Shown piece after piece: positions 44,290-56,916 of a stretch of 64,000 nt of DNA. Numbering within the stretch: position 1 is the first letter of the stretch; the number at the start of each line of letters is the position of its first letter. The translations under genes were made by a program, and so were the position numbers. Source of the DNA: Litsea cubeba (Eukaryota; Streptophyta; Magnoliopsida; Laurales; Lauraceae). The notes under the pieces are model-generated. The model had not been told where the DNA came from and did not search any database. It was given only the letters and a program-made list of their open reading frames with translations. The DNA lies in contig CM022946.1 of NCBI GenBank assembly GCA_012931725.1, positions 132,516,362-132,580,361 of the forward strand, read 5' to 3'.

Positions 44290-47200
44290 GTGGTCATGCC
44301 GGTTTTCGATTTTTGGAGTGGCGGTTTCACATTCTGGACCCCCGGCGAGCTGTTTTGGAGCCTAAGTGTTGGAGAATCCTTTGTTTTTGCTTGTAACTCT
44401 CTAATCGGGAGTCCTCTTTGCGAGCCGTTAGTTCCTATGAGTCACTCTACCCTCGAGCAAAGTGCTCGTGCCGGTTTTCAATTTTTGGAGGGTCTGTTTT
44501 CTGTTCCGGACCCCCGCCGGGCCGTTTTGGAGCATAAGTGTTGGAGAATCCCGTGTTTTCGCTTGTAAATCTCTAACTGGGAGTCCTCTTTGTGAGCCGT
44601 CAGTTCTTACGAGTCACTCTACCATCCAGCAAAGTGCTCGTGCCGGATTCCGATTTATGGAGGGTCCGTTTCCTGTTCCGGACCCCCGGCGGGCCATTTT
44701 GGAGCATAAGTGTTGGAGAATCTTGTGTTTTCACTCCTAACTCTCTAACTGGGAGTCCTCTTTGCGAGCCATCAGTTCCTACGAGTCATACTACCCTCGA
44801 GCAAAGTGCTCGTGCCAGTTTCCAATTTTTGGAGGGGCCGTTTCCCGTTTCGAACCCCCGGCGGGCCATTTTGGAGCCTAAGTGTTGGGGAATCTTATGC
44901 TTTCGCTCGTAGCTCTCTAACCCGGAGTCCTATTTGCGTGCAGTCAGTTCCAATGAGCCACTCTACCCTCGAACGAAGTGCTCGTGCCGGTTTTCAATTT
45001 TTACATGGTTGTTTCATGTTCTGGACCCCTGCCGGGCCACTTTGGTCTACGTGTTGGAGATTCTTGCGTTTTCGCTCGTAACTCTCTAACCGAGAGTCCT
45101 CTTGCGAGCCGTCAATTCCTACGAGTCACTCTACCCTAAAGCGAAGTGCCCGTGCCGGTTTCCAATTTTTGGAGGGGCCATTTCCCGTTCCGGACCCCAG
45201 GCCATTTTGGAGGCTAAGAGTTGGAAAATCCTATGTTTTCGGTCGTAACTCTCTAACCGGGAGTCTTATTTGCGTGCTGTTAGTTCTTATGAGTCACTCT
45301 ACCCTCAAGCGAAGTGCTCATGCCGGTTTCTGATTTTTGGAGGGGCCGTTTCACGTTCCGGACCCCCGGTGGCCGTTTTGGGGCCTAATTGTTAAAGAAT
45401 CATATGTTTTCATTCGTAACTATCTAATTGGGAGTCCTATTCGCTTGTCGTCAGTTCCTACGAGTCACTCTACCCTCGAGCGAAGTGCTCGTGCCGGTTT
45501 TTTATTTTTGGAGGGCGGGCCAGTTTGGAGCCTAAGTGCTGGAGAATCATATGTTTTCGCTGGTAACTCTCTAACCAGGAGCCCTATTCGCGTGCCGTCA
45601 ATTCCTACGAGTCACTCTACCCTCGAGCAAAGTGCTCGTGCGGGTTTCCGATTTATGGAGGGGCCATTTCACATTTCGGACTCCCGGCGGGCCGTTTTGG
45701 AGCCTGAGGCTGGAGAATCTTATGTTTTCGCTCGTAACTTTCTAACCGGGAGTCCTATTTGCAACCTGGCCGTTCCTACGAGTCACTTTACCCTCGAGCG
45801 AAGTGATTGTGCCAGTTTTTTATTTTTGTAGCGGCCGTTTCCAGTTTCGGACCCCTGGCGGGCCATTTTGGTGCCTAAGTGTTGGAGAATCCTATGATTT
45901 CGCTCGTGGCTCTCTAACCGAGAGTCCTAGTTGCATGATGTCAGTATCTAGGAGTCACTCTACTCTCGAGCGAAGTGCTCGTGCCGGTTTCTAATTATTG
46001 GAGGGGCCGTTACCCGTTCTGGACCCGCGGCGGGCAGTTTTGGAGCCAAAGTGCTGGAGACTCATATGTTTTCGCTCGTAACTATCTAACCCGGAGTCCT
46101 ATTTTCGTGCCGTCAGTTCCTAGGAGTCGCTATACCCTCGAGCGAAGTGTCGTACCAGTTTCTGATTTTTTGAGGGGCCGTTTCCCATTCCGGACCCCCA
46201 GCGGGCCTTTTGGAGCCTAAGTTCTGGAAAATCCATTGTTTTCGGTCGTAACTCTCTAACCAGGATTCTTATTTGCGTGCCGTCAGTTCTTACGAGTCAC
46301 TCTACCCCTGAACGAAGTGGTCGAGCCGGTTTTCGATTTTTGTAGGGGTCGTTTCCCATTCCGGACCCCCGGTGTGCCATTTTCGAGCCTAAGTGTTGGA
46401 GAATCCTATGATTTCGATCGTAACTCTCTAACCGGGAGTCCTATTCGCGTGCCGTCAGTTCCTACGAGTCACTCTACCCTCGAGTGAAGTGCTCGTACCG
46501 CTTTACGATTTATAGAGGGGCGTTTCTCGTTCCGGACCCCCGGGGGGCCTTTTTGGAGCCTAAGTGTTGGAGAATCCTATGTTTTCGCTCGTAACTCTCT
46601 AACCGGGAGTCTTATTTGCATGTCATTAGTTCCTACGAGTCACTCTACCCTCGAGCGAAGTGCTCGTGCCAGTTTTGAATTTTTGTAGGGGCCGTTTCCA
46701 GTTCCGGACTTCTGACGGGCCGTTTTGGAGCCTAAGTGTTGGAGAGTCCTATGATTTCGCTCGTAGCTCTCTAACTGGGAGTCCTATTTGCATGCCGTTT
46801 CTACCTAGGAGTCACTTTACCCTCGAGCGATGTGCACATGCCGGTTTCCGATGATTGGAGGGGCCGTTTTCCATTCCGGACCCCCGGCGGGCCGTTTTGG
46901 AGCCAAAGTGTTGGAGAATCATATGTTTTCGCTCATAACTATCTAACCGAGAGTCCTACTTTCGTGCCGTCAGTTCCTACGAGTCACTCTACCCTCGAGC
47001 GAAGTGCTCGTGCCAGTTTCCGATTTTTGGAGGGGCTGGGCCGTTTTGGAGCCTAAGTGTTGGAGAATCTTATGTTTTCGCTCGTAACACTCTAACCGGG
47101 AGTCCTATTTGCAACCTGGCAGTTCCTACGAGTCACTTTACCCTCGAGCGACGTGCTCGTGCCAGTTTTCAATTTTTGTAGGGACCGTTTCCCGTTTCGG

Positions 47201-47497
47201 ACCCCTAGCGGGCCGTTTTGGTGCCTAAGCGTTGGAGAATCCTATGATTTTGCTCGTGGCTCGCTAACCGACAGTCCTAGTTGCGTGCTGTCAGTATCTA
47301 AGAGTCACTCTACCCTCGAGCGAAGTGTTCGTGCCAATTTTCGATTATTAGAGGGGCCGTTTCCCGTTTCGGAACCGCGGCGGGCCGTGTTTGGAGCCAA
47401 AGTGTTGGAGAATCATTTGTTTTCGCTCGTAACTCTCTAACCAGGAGTCCTATTTGCGTGCCGTCAGTTCCAAGGAGTCACTCTACCCCTGAGCGAA
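44290..47497 (+). repeat. Higher-order satellite repeat copy (about 3.2 kb)
   Basis: Monomer variants follow the same order as 41036-44289 and 47498 onwards; for example the variant at 45337 recurs at 48548 (3211 bp) and the one at 44806 at 48014 (3208 bp). Confidence 0.65.
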
Positions 47498-50400
47498 GTG
47501 GTCGAGCCGGTTTTCGATTTTTGGAGGGGCGGTTTCACATTCCGGACCCCCGGCGAGCCGTTTTGGAGCCTAAGTGTTGGAGAATCCTGTGTTTTCGCTT
47601 GTAACTCTCTAACCGGGAGTCCTCTTTGCAAGCCGTCAGTTCCTATGAGTCACTCTACCCTCGAGCAAAGTGCTCGTGCTGGTTTTCGATTTATGGAGGG
47701 TCCATTTTCTGTTCCGGACCCCCGCCGGGCCATTTTGGAGCATAAGTGTTGGAGAATCATGTGTTTTCGCTTGTAACTCTCTAACTGGGAGTCCTCTTTG
47801 TGAGCCGTCAGTTCCTAAGAGTCACTCTACCATCCAGCAAGCTGCTCGTGCCGGTTTCCGATTTATGGAGGGTCCGTTTCCCGTTCCGGACCACCGGCGG
47901 GCCATTTTGGAGCATAAGTGTTGGAGAATCCTGTGTTTTCACTCGCAACTCTCTAACTGGGAGTCCTCTTTGCTAGCCATCAGTTCCTACGAGTCACACT
48001 ACCCTCGAGCAATGTGCTCGTGCCAGTTTCCAATTTTTGGAGGGGCCGTTTCCCGTTTCGGACCCCCTGCGGGCCATTTTGGAGCCAAAGTGTTGGAGAA
48101 TCTTATGTTTTCGCTCGTAACTCTCTAACCGGGAGTCCTATTTGCGTGCCGTCAGTTCCAACGAGCCACTCTACCCTCGAACGAAGTGCTCGTGCCGGTT
48201 TTCAATTTTTCCATGGGCTGTTTCACGTTCTGAACCCCTGGCAGGCCACTTTGGAGCCTAAGTGTTGGAGATTCTTTTGTTGTCGCTCGTAACTCTCTAC
48301 CCGAGAGTCCTCTTGCGAGCCGTCAATTCCTACGAGTCACTCTACCCTCAAGCGAAGTGCCCATGCCAGTTTCCAATTTTTGGAGGGGCCATTTCCCGTT
48401 CCGGACCCCGGGCCATTTTGGAGCCTAAGAGTTGGAAAATCCTATGTTTTCGGTCATAACTCTCTAACCGGGAGTCTTATTTGCGTGCTGTTAGTTCTTA
48501 TGAGTCAATCTACCCTCAAGCGAAGTGCTCATGCCGGTTTCTGATTTTTGGAGGGGCCGTTTCACATTCCGGACCCCCGGTGGCCGTTTTGGAAACTAAG
48601 TGTTAAAGAATCATATGTTTTCGCTCGTAACTATCTAATTGGGAGTCCTATTCGTGTGCCGTCAGTTCCTACGAGTCACTCTACCCTCGAGCGAAGTGCT
48701 CGTGCCAGTTTTTTATTTTTGGAGGGCCCGTTTCACGTTCCGTACCCTCGGCGGGCCGTTCTGGAGCCTAAGTGTTGGAGAATCCTATGTTTTCACTCGT
48801 AACTCTCTAACCGGGAGTCCTATTCGCGTGCCGTCAATTCCTACTAGTCACTCTACCCTCGAGCGAAGTGCTCGTGCGGGTTTCCGATTTATGGAGGGGC
48901 CATTTCACATTTCGGACTCCCGGCGGGCCATTTTGGAGCCTAAGTGCTGGAGAATCTTATGTTTTCGCTCGTAACTCTCTAACCGGGAGTCCTATTTGCA
49001 ACCTGGCAGTTCCTACATGTCACTTTACCCTCGAGCGAAGTGATCGTGCCAGTTTTCGATTTTTGTAGGGGCCGTTTCCAGTTTCGGACCCCTGGCGGGC
49101 CGTTTTGGTGCCTAAGTGTTGGAGAATCCTATGATTTTGCTCGTGGCTCGCTAACCGACAGTCCTAGTTGCGTGCCGTCAGTATCTGGGAGTCACTCTAC
49201 CCTCGAGCGAAGTGCTCGTGCCGGTTTCCAAATATTGGAGGGGTCGTTTCCCGTTCCGGACCCGCGGCGGGCAGTTTTGGAGCCAAAGTGTTGGAGAATC
49301 ATATGTTTTTGCTCGTAACTATCTAACCCGGAGTCCTATTTTTGTGCCGTCAGTTCCTAGGAGTCACTCTACCCTCGAGCGAAGTGCTCGTACCAGTTTT
49401 TGATTTTTTGAGGGGCCGTTTCCCATTCCGGACCCCCAGCGTGCCATTTTGGAGCCTAAGTTCTGGAAAATCCTTTGTTTTCGGTCGTAACTCTCTAACT
49501 GGGATTCTTATTTGCGTGCCATCAATTCCTATGAGTCACTCTACCCCTGAGTGAAGTGGTCGAGCCGGTTTTCGATTTTTGTAGGGGACGCTTCCCGTTC
49601 CGGACCCCCGGCGTGCCGTTTTCGAGCCTGAATGTTGGAGAATCCTATGATTTTGATCGTAACTCTCTAACCGGGAGTCTTGATTGCGTGCCGTCAGTTC
49701 TTACGATTCACTCTAACCCGAGCGAAGTGCTCGTGCTGGTTTCTGATTTTTGCAGGGGCTTTTTCACTTTTTGGACCCCCGGTGGGCAATTTTGGAGCCT
49801 AAGTGTTGGGGAATCCCGTGTTTTCGCTCGTAACTCTCTAACCGGGAGTCCTCTTTGCAAGCCATCAGTTCCTACGAGTCACTCTACCCTCAAGCAAAGT
49901 GCGCGTGCCAGTTTCCAATTTATGGAGGGTCCGTTTCCCATTCCGGACCCCCGGCGGGCCATTTTGGAGCATAAGTGTTGGTGAATCTAATGTTTTCGCT
50001 CGTAACTCTCTAACCGGGAGTCCTATTTGCGAGCTGGCAGTTCCTACTAGTCACTCTACCCTCGAGCAACGTACTCGTTCCGGTTTTCGATTTTTGTAGG
50101 GGCCGTTTCCCATTCCGGACCCCCAGCGTGCCGTTTTGGAGCCTAAGTGTTGGAATATCCTATGTTTTCGCCTGTAACTCTCTAACCGGGAGTCCTATTT
50201 GCGTGCCACCTATTCCTATGAGTCACTCTACCCTCGAGCGAAGCGCTCGTGCTGGATTTCGATTTTTAGAGGGGTCATTTCCCTTTCTAGACCCCCGCCG
50301 GGCCTTTTTGGAGCCTAAGTTTTGGAAAATCCTATGTTTTCGGTCGTAACTCACTAACCGGGAGTCCTATTTGCGTGCCATCAGTTCCTACGAGTGACTC

Positions 50401-53394
50401 TTCCCTTGAGCAAAGTGCTCGTGCAGATTTCCGATTTTTGTAGGGGCCGTTTCCCATTCCGGACCCCCGGCGGATCGATTTGGAGTCTAAGTTTTGTATA
50501 ATCCTATGTTTTCACCCGTAACTCTCTAACCGGGAGTTCTATTTGCGAGCTGACAGTTCCTACGAGTCACTCTACCATCAAGCAAAGTGCTCGTGCCAGT
50601 TTCTGATTTTTGTAAGGGTCATTTCCCATTCCGGACCGCGGGGGCTATTTTGGAGCTTAAGTGTTGGAAAAACCTATGTTTTCGCTCGTAGCTCTCTAAC
50701 CGGGAGTCCTATTTGTGTGCTGTCAGTACCTAGGAGTCACTCTACCTTCGAGCGAAGTGCTCGTTCCGGTTTCCGATTATTGGAGGGGTCGTTTCCCGTT
50801 CCAGACCCCCAGCGGGCCGTTTTGGAGCCAAAGTGTTGGAGAGTCATATGTTTTCGCTCGTAACTCTCTAACCGGGAGTCCTATTTGCGTGCAGTCAGTT
50901 CGAACGAGTCACTCTAACCTCGAACGAAGTGCTCATGCCGGTTTTCAATTTTTGCAGGGGCCGTTTCACATTCTTTACCCCTGGCGGGCCGTTTTGGAGC
51001 CTAAGCGTTGGACATTCTTTTGTTTTCGCTCGTAACTCTCTAACCGAGTCACTCTACCTTTAAGCGAAGGGCCCGTGCCGGTTTCCAATTTTTGGTGGGG
51101 CCATTTCCCGTTCCGGACCCCCGGCGGGCCATTTTGGACCCTAAGAGTCGGAAAATCCTATCTTTTCAGTCGTAACTCTCTAACCGAGAGTCTTATTTGT
51201 GTGCTGTTAGTTCTTATGAGTCACCCTACCCTTAAGCGAAGTGCTCGTGCCGGTTTCCGATTTTTGGAGGGGCCGTTTCACGTTCCGGACCCCCGGCGGG
51301 CCGTTTTGGAGCCTAAGTGTTAAAGAATCATATGTTTTCACTCGTAACTATCTAACTGGGAGTCCTATTCGTGTGCCGTCAGTTCCTACGAGTCACTCTA
51401 CCCACGAGCGAAGTGCTCGTGCTGGTTTTTTATTTTTGGAGGGGCCTTTTCACGTTTCACGTTCCGTACCTCCGGCGGGCCGTTTTGGAGCCTAAGTGTT
51501 GGAGAATCATATGTTTTCGCTCGTAACTCTCTAACCGGGAGTCCTATTCGTGTGCCGCCAGTTCCTACGAGTCACTCTACCCTCGAGCGAAGTGCTCATG
51601 CCAGTTTCCGATTTTTGGAGGGGCGGTTTCACATTCCGAACCCCGGCGGGCCGTTTTGGAGCCTAAGTGTTCGAGAATCTTACGTTTCGCTAGTAACTCT
51701 CTAACCGGGAGTCCTATTTGCGAGCTGGCAGTTCCTATGAGTCACTCTACCCTCGAGCGAAGTGCTCGTGCCTTTTTCGATTTTTGTGTGGGCCGTTTCC
51801 CATTCCGGACCCCCGGCGGGCCGTTTTGGAGCCTAAGTGTTGGAGAATCCTATGATTTCGGTCGTAACTCTCTAACCGGGAGTCCTATTCGCGTGACGTC
51901 AGTATCTAGGAGTCACTCTACTCTCGAGTGAAGTGCTCGTGCTGGTTTCCAATTTTTATAGGGGCCGTTCTCCGTTCTGGACCCCCGGCGGGCCGTTTTG
52001 GAGCCTAATTTCTGGAAAATCCTATGTTTTCGATCGTAACTCTCAAACCGGGAGTCTTGTTTGCGTGCCATCAGTTCTTACGAGTCACTCTACCCCGAGC
52101 GAAGTGCTCGTGCAGGTTTCAGATTTTTGGAGGGGCTGTTTCACTTTTCGGACCCCTGGCGGGCCATTTTGGAGCCTAAGTGTTGGAGAATCCTGTGTTT
52201 TCACTCGTAACTCTCTAACTGGGAGTCCTATTTACTAGCCATCAGTTCCTACGAGTCACTCTACCCTCAAGAAAAGTGCTCGTGCCGGTTTCCAATTTAT
52301 GGAGAGTCCGTTTTCCCTTCCGGACCCCCGGCGGGCCGTTTTGGAGCACAAGTGTTGGTGAATCTAATGTTTTCGCTCATAACTCTCTAACCGGGAGTCC
52401 TATTTGTGAGCTGGCAGTTCCTACGAGTCACTCTACCCTCGGGCGACGTGCTCGAGCCAGTTTCCAATTTTTGTAGTGGCCGTTTCCCATTCCGGACCCC
52501 CAGCGGGCCGTTTTGGAGCATAAGTGTTGGTGAATCTAATGTTTTTGCTCGTAACTCTCTAACCCGGGAGCCCTATTTGCGAGCTGGCAGTTCCTACGAG
52601 TCACTCTACCCTCGAGCGACGTGGTCGAGCCGGTTTTCAATTTTTGTAGGGGCCGTTTCCCATTCCGGATCCCCGGCGTGCCGTTTTGGAGCCTAAGTGT
52701 TGGAAGATCCTATGTTTTCACCCGTAAGTTTTTAACCGGGAGTCCTATTTTCGTGCCATCTATTCCTATGAGTCACTCTACCCTCGAGCGAAGCGCTCGT
52801 GCCAGATTTCGATTTTTGGAGTGGTCATTTCCCTTTCTAGACACCGGGCGGCCCTTTTTGGAGTCAAAGTTCTGGAAAATCCTATGTTTTCGGTCGTAAC
52901 TCACTAACCGGGAGTCCTATTCGCATGCCGTCAGTTCCTACGAGTGACTCTACCCTTGAGCAAAGTGCTCGTGCCAATTTCTGATTTTTGTAGGGGCCGT
53001 TTCCTATTCCGGACCCCCGGCAGGTCGATTTTAGAGCCTACGTTTTGTAGAATCCTATGTTTTCGCTCGTAGCTCTCTAACCGGGAGTCCTATTTGCGTG
53101 TCGTCAGTTCCTACGAGTCACTCTACCCTCGAGCGAAGTGCTCGTGCCGGTTTCTGAGTTTTGGAGGGGCCGTTTCACGTCCCGGACCCCCTGCGGGCCA
53201 TTTTGGAGCCAAAGTGTTGGAGAATCAAATGTTTTCGCTCGTAACTCTCTAACCGGGATTCCTATTTGCGTGCTGTCAGTTCCTACGAGTCACTCTACCC
53301 TCGAGCGAAGTGTTCGTGCCAGTTTCCAATTTATGGAGGGGACATTTCCCATTCCGGAACCATGGCGGGCCGTTTTGGAGCCTAAGTGTTGGAG

Positions 53395-54253
53395 AATCAT
53401 ATGTTTTCGCTCGTAACTCTCTAACCGGGAGTCTTATTGGCGTGTCGTCAGTTCCTACGAGTCACTCTACCCTCGAGTGAAGTGCTCGTGCCGGTTTCCA
53501 AGTTTTGTGAGGGGCAGTTTCACGTTCTGGACCCCCGGCGGGTCGTTTTGGAGCCTAAAATCTGGAGAATCCTATGTTTTCGCTCGTAACTCTCTAACCG
53601 GGAGTCCTATTTGCGTGCCGTCTGTTCCTACAAGTCACTCTACCCTCGAGTGAAGTACCATAATGGTTTCCAATTTATGGAGGGGCCGTTTCACGTTCCG
53701 GACCCCCGACGGGCCGTTTTGGAGCCTTAGTGTTGGAGAATCATATGTTTTCGCCCGTAACTCTCTAACCTGGAGTCCTATTTGCGTGTCGTCGTTCCAA
53801 CGAGTCACTCTACCCTCGAGCGAAATGATCGTGCTGGTTTCAAATTTACGGAGGGGCTGTTTCACATTCCGGACCCCCGGCGGGCCGTTTTGGAGCCTAA
53901 GTGTTGGAAAATCTTATGTTTTTGTTCGTAACTCTATAACCGGGGGTCCTATTTGCAACCTGGCAGTTCCTACGAGTCACTCAACCCTCGAGCGAAGTGC
54001 TAGTGCCATTTTCCGATTTTTGTAGAGTCCGTTTCCCATTCCGGACGCCTGGTTGGCCATTTTGAAGCCCAAGTGTTGGAGAATCCTATGATTTTGCTCG
54101 TAGCTCTCTAACCGGGAGTCCTATTTGCGTGCCGTCAGTACCTAGGTGTCACTCTACCCTCGAGCGAAGTGCTCGTGCCGGTTTGCCATTATTGGAGGGG
54201 CCGTTTCCCATTCCGGACCCCCGTCGGGCCGTTTTGGAGCCAAAGTGTTGGAG
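53395..54253 (+). repeat. 859-bp satellite block, copy 1 (five monomers)
   Basis: Repeats at 54254-55112 with about ten differences by eye. Ends are uncertain by a few tens of bases because the breakpoint lies in conserved monomer sequence. Confidence 0.85.
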
Positions 54254-55112
54254 AATCATATGTTTTCGCTCGTAACTCTCTAACCGGGAGTCTTATTGGC
54301 GTGTCGTCAGTTCCTACGAGTCACTCTACCCTCGAGTGAAGTGCTCGTGCCGGTTTCCAAGTTTTGTGAGGGGCAGTTTCACGTTCTGGACCCCCGGCGG
54401 GTCGTTTTGGAGCCTAAAATCTGGAGAATCCTATGTTTTCGCTCGTAACTCTCTAACCGGGAGTCCTATTTGCGTGCCGTCTGTTCCTACAAGTCACTCT
54501 ACCCTCGAGTGAAGTACCATAATGGTTTCCAATTTATGGAGGGGCCGTTTCACGTTCCGGACCCCCGACGGGCCGTTTTGGAGCCTTAGTGTTGGAGAAT
54601 CATATGTTTTCGCCCGTAACTCTCTAACCTGGAGTCCTATTTGCGTGTCGTCGTTCCAACGAGTCACTCTACCCTCGAGCGAAATGATTGTGCTGGTTTC
54701 AAATTTATGGAGGGGCCGTTTCACATTCCGGACCCCCGGCGGGCCATTTTGGAGCCTAAGTGTTGGAAAATCTTATGTTTTCGCTCGTAACTCTATAACT
54801 GGGAGTCCTATTTGCAACCTGGCAGTTCCTACGAGTCACTCAACCCTCGAGCGAAGTGCTAGTGCCATTTTCCGATTTTTGTAGAGTCCGTTTCCCATTC
54901 CGGACGCCTGGTTGGCCATTTTGAAGCCCAAGTGTTGGAGAATCCTATGATTTTGCTCGTAGCTCTCTAACCGGGAGTCCTATTTGCGTGCCGTCAGTAC
55001 CTAGGAGTCACTCTACCCTCGAGCAAAGTGCTCGTGCCGGTTTGCAGTTATTAGAGGGGCCGTTTCCCATTCCGGACCCCCGTCGGGCCATTTTAGAGCC
55101 AAAGTGTTGGAG
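54254..55112 (+). repeat. 859-bp satellite block, copy 2
   Basis: Second copy of the five-monomer block; most differences from copy 1 are single transitions. Confidence 0.85.
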
Positions 55113-56916
55113 AATCATTTGTTTTCGCTCGTAACTCTCTAACCGGAAGTCCTATTTGCGTACCGTCAGTTCCTACGAGTCACTCTACCCTCGAGCGAAG
55201 TGCTCGTGCTGGTTTATGATTTTTGTAGGGGCCGTTTCCCATTCCAGACCCCTGACGGGCCGTTTTGGAGCCTAAGTGTTTGAGAATCCTATGATTTCGC
55301 TCGTAGCTCTCTAACTGGGAGTCCTATTTGCATGTCGTCAGTACCATGGAGTCACTCTACCCTCGAGCGAAGTGCATGTGCCGTTTTCGATGATTGGAGG
55401 GGCCGTTTTCCATTCTGGACCCCTGGCGGGCCGTCTTGGAGCCAAAGTGTTGGAGAATCATATGTTTTCGCTCATGACTCTCTAACTGGGAGTCCTCTTT
55501 TCGTGCCATCAGTTCCTACGAGTCACTCTACCCTAGAGCGAAGTGCTCGTGCCAGTTTCCAACTTATGAAGGGGCTGTTTCACATTCCGGACTCCTAGCG
55601 GGCCGTTTTGGAGCCTAAGTGTTGGAGAATCTTATGTTTTCGCTCGTAACACTCTAACCGGGAGTCCTATTTCCAAACTGGCAGTTCCTACGAGTCACTC
55701 TACCCTCGAGCGAAGTGCTCGTGCCAAATTTCAATTTTTGTAGGGGCCGTTTCCCGTTCCGGACCCCTGGCGGGCCGCTTTGGAGCCTAAGTGTTGGAGA
55801 ATCCTATGATTTCGCTCATAGCTCTCTAATCGAGAGTCCTAGTTGCGTGCCGTCAGTATCTAGGAGTCACTCTACCCTCGAGCGAAGTGCTCGTGCCGGT
55901 TTTCGATTATTGGAGGGGCCGTTTCCCGTTTCGGACACGCGGCGGGCCGTTTTGGAGCCAAAGTGTTGGAGAATCATTTGTTTTCGCTCGTAACTCCCTA
56001 ACCAAGAGTCCAATTTGCGTGCCGTCAGTTCCTAGGAGTCATTCTACCCCTGAGCGAAGTGGTCGTGTCGGTTTTCAACTTATGAAGGGGCTGTTTCACA
56101 TTCCGGACTCCCAGCGGGCCGTTTTGGAGCCTAAGTGTTGGAGAATCTTATGTTTTCGCTCGTAACACTCTAACCGGGAGTCCTATTTCCAAACTGGCAG
56201 TTCCTACGAGTCACTCTATCCTCGAGCGAAGTGCTCGTGCCAAATTTCAATTTTTGTAGGGGCCGCTTCCCGTTCCGGACCCCGGCGGGCCGTTTTGGAG
56301 CATAAGTGTTGGAGAATCCTGTGTTTTCACTCGTAACTCTCTAACTAGGAGTCCTCTTTGCGAGTCATCAGTTCCTACGAGTCACACTACCCTCGAGCAA
56401 AGTTCTCGTGCCAGTTTCCAATTTTTGGATGGGCCGTTTCCCATTTCCGACCCCCGGCGGGCCATTTTGGAGCCTAAGTGTTGGAGAATCTTATGTTTTC
56501 GCTCGTAACTCTCTAACCGGGAGTCCTATTTGCATGCAGTCAGTTGCAACGAGTCACTCTACCGTCGAACGAAGTGCTCGTGCCGGATTTCAATTTTTAC
56601 ATGGGCCGTTTCTCGTTCTGGACCCCGGGCGGGCCATTTTGGAGCCTAAGTGTTGGAGATTCTTGTGTTTTCGCTCGTAACTCTCTAACTGAGAGTCCTC
56701 TTTGCGAGCCGTCAGCTCCTACGAGTCACTCTACCCTCAACCGAAGTGCTCATGCCAGTTTTCGATTTTCGGAGGGGCGGTTTCAGATACCGGACCCCGA
56801 CGGGCCGTTTTGGAGCCTAAGTGTTCGAGAATCTTATGTTTTCGCTAGTAACTCTTAAACCGGGAGTCCTATTTGCGAGCTGGCGGTTCCTTTGAGTCAC
56901 TCTACCCTCGAGCGAA

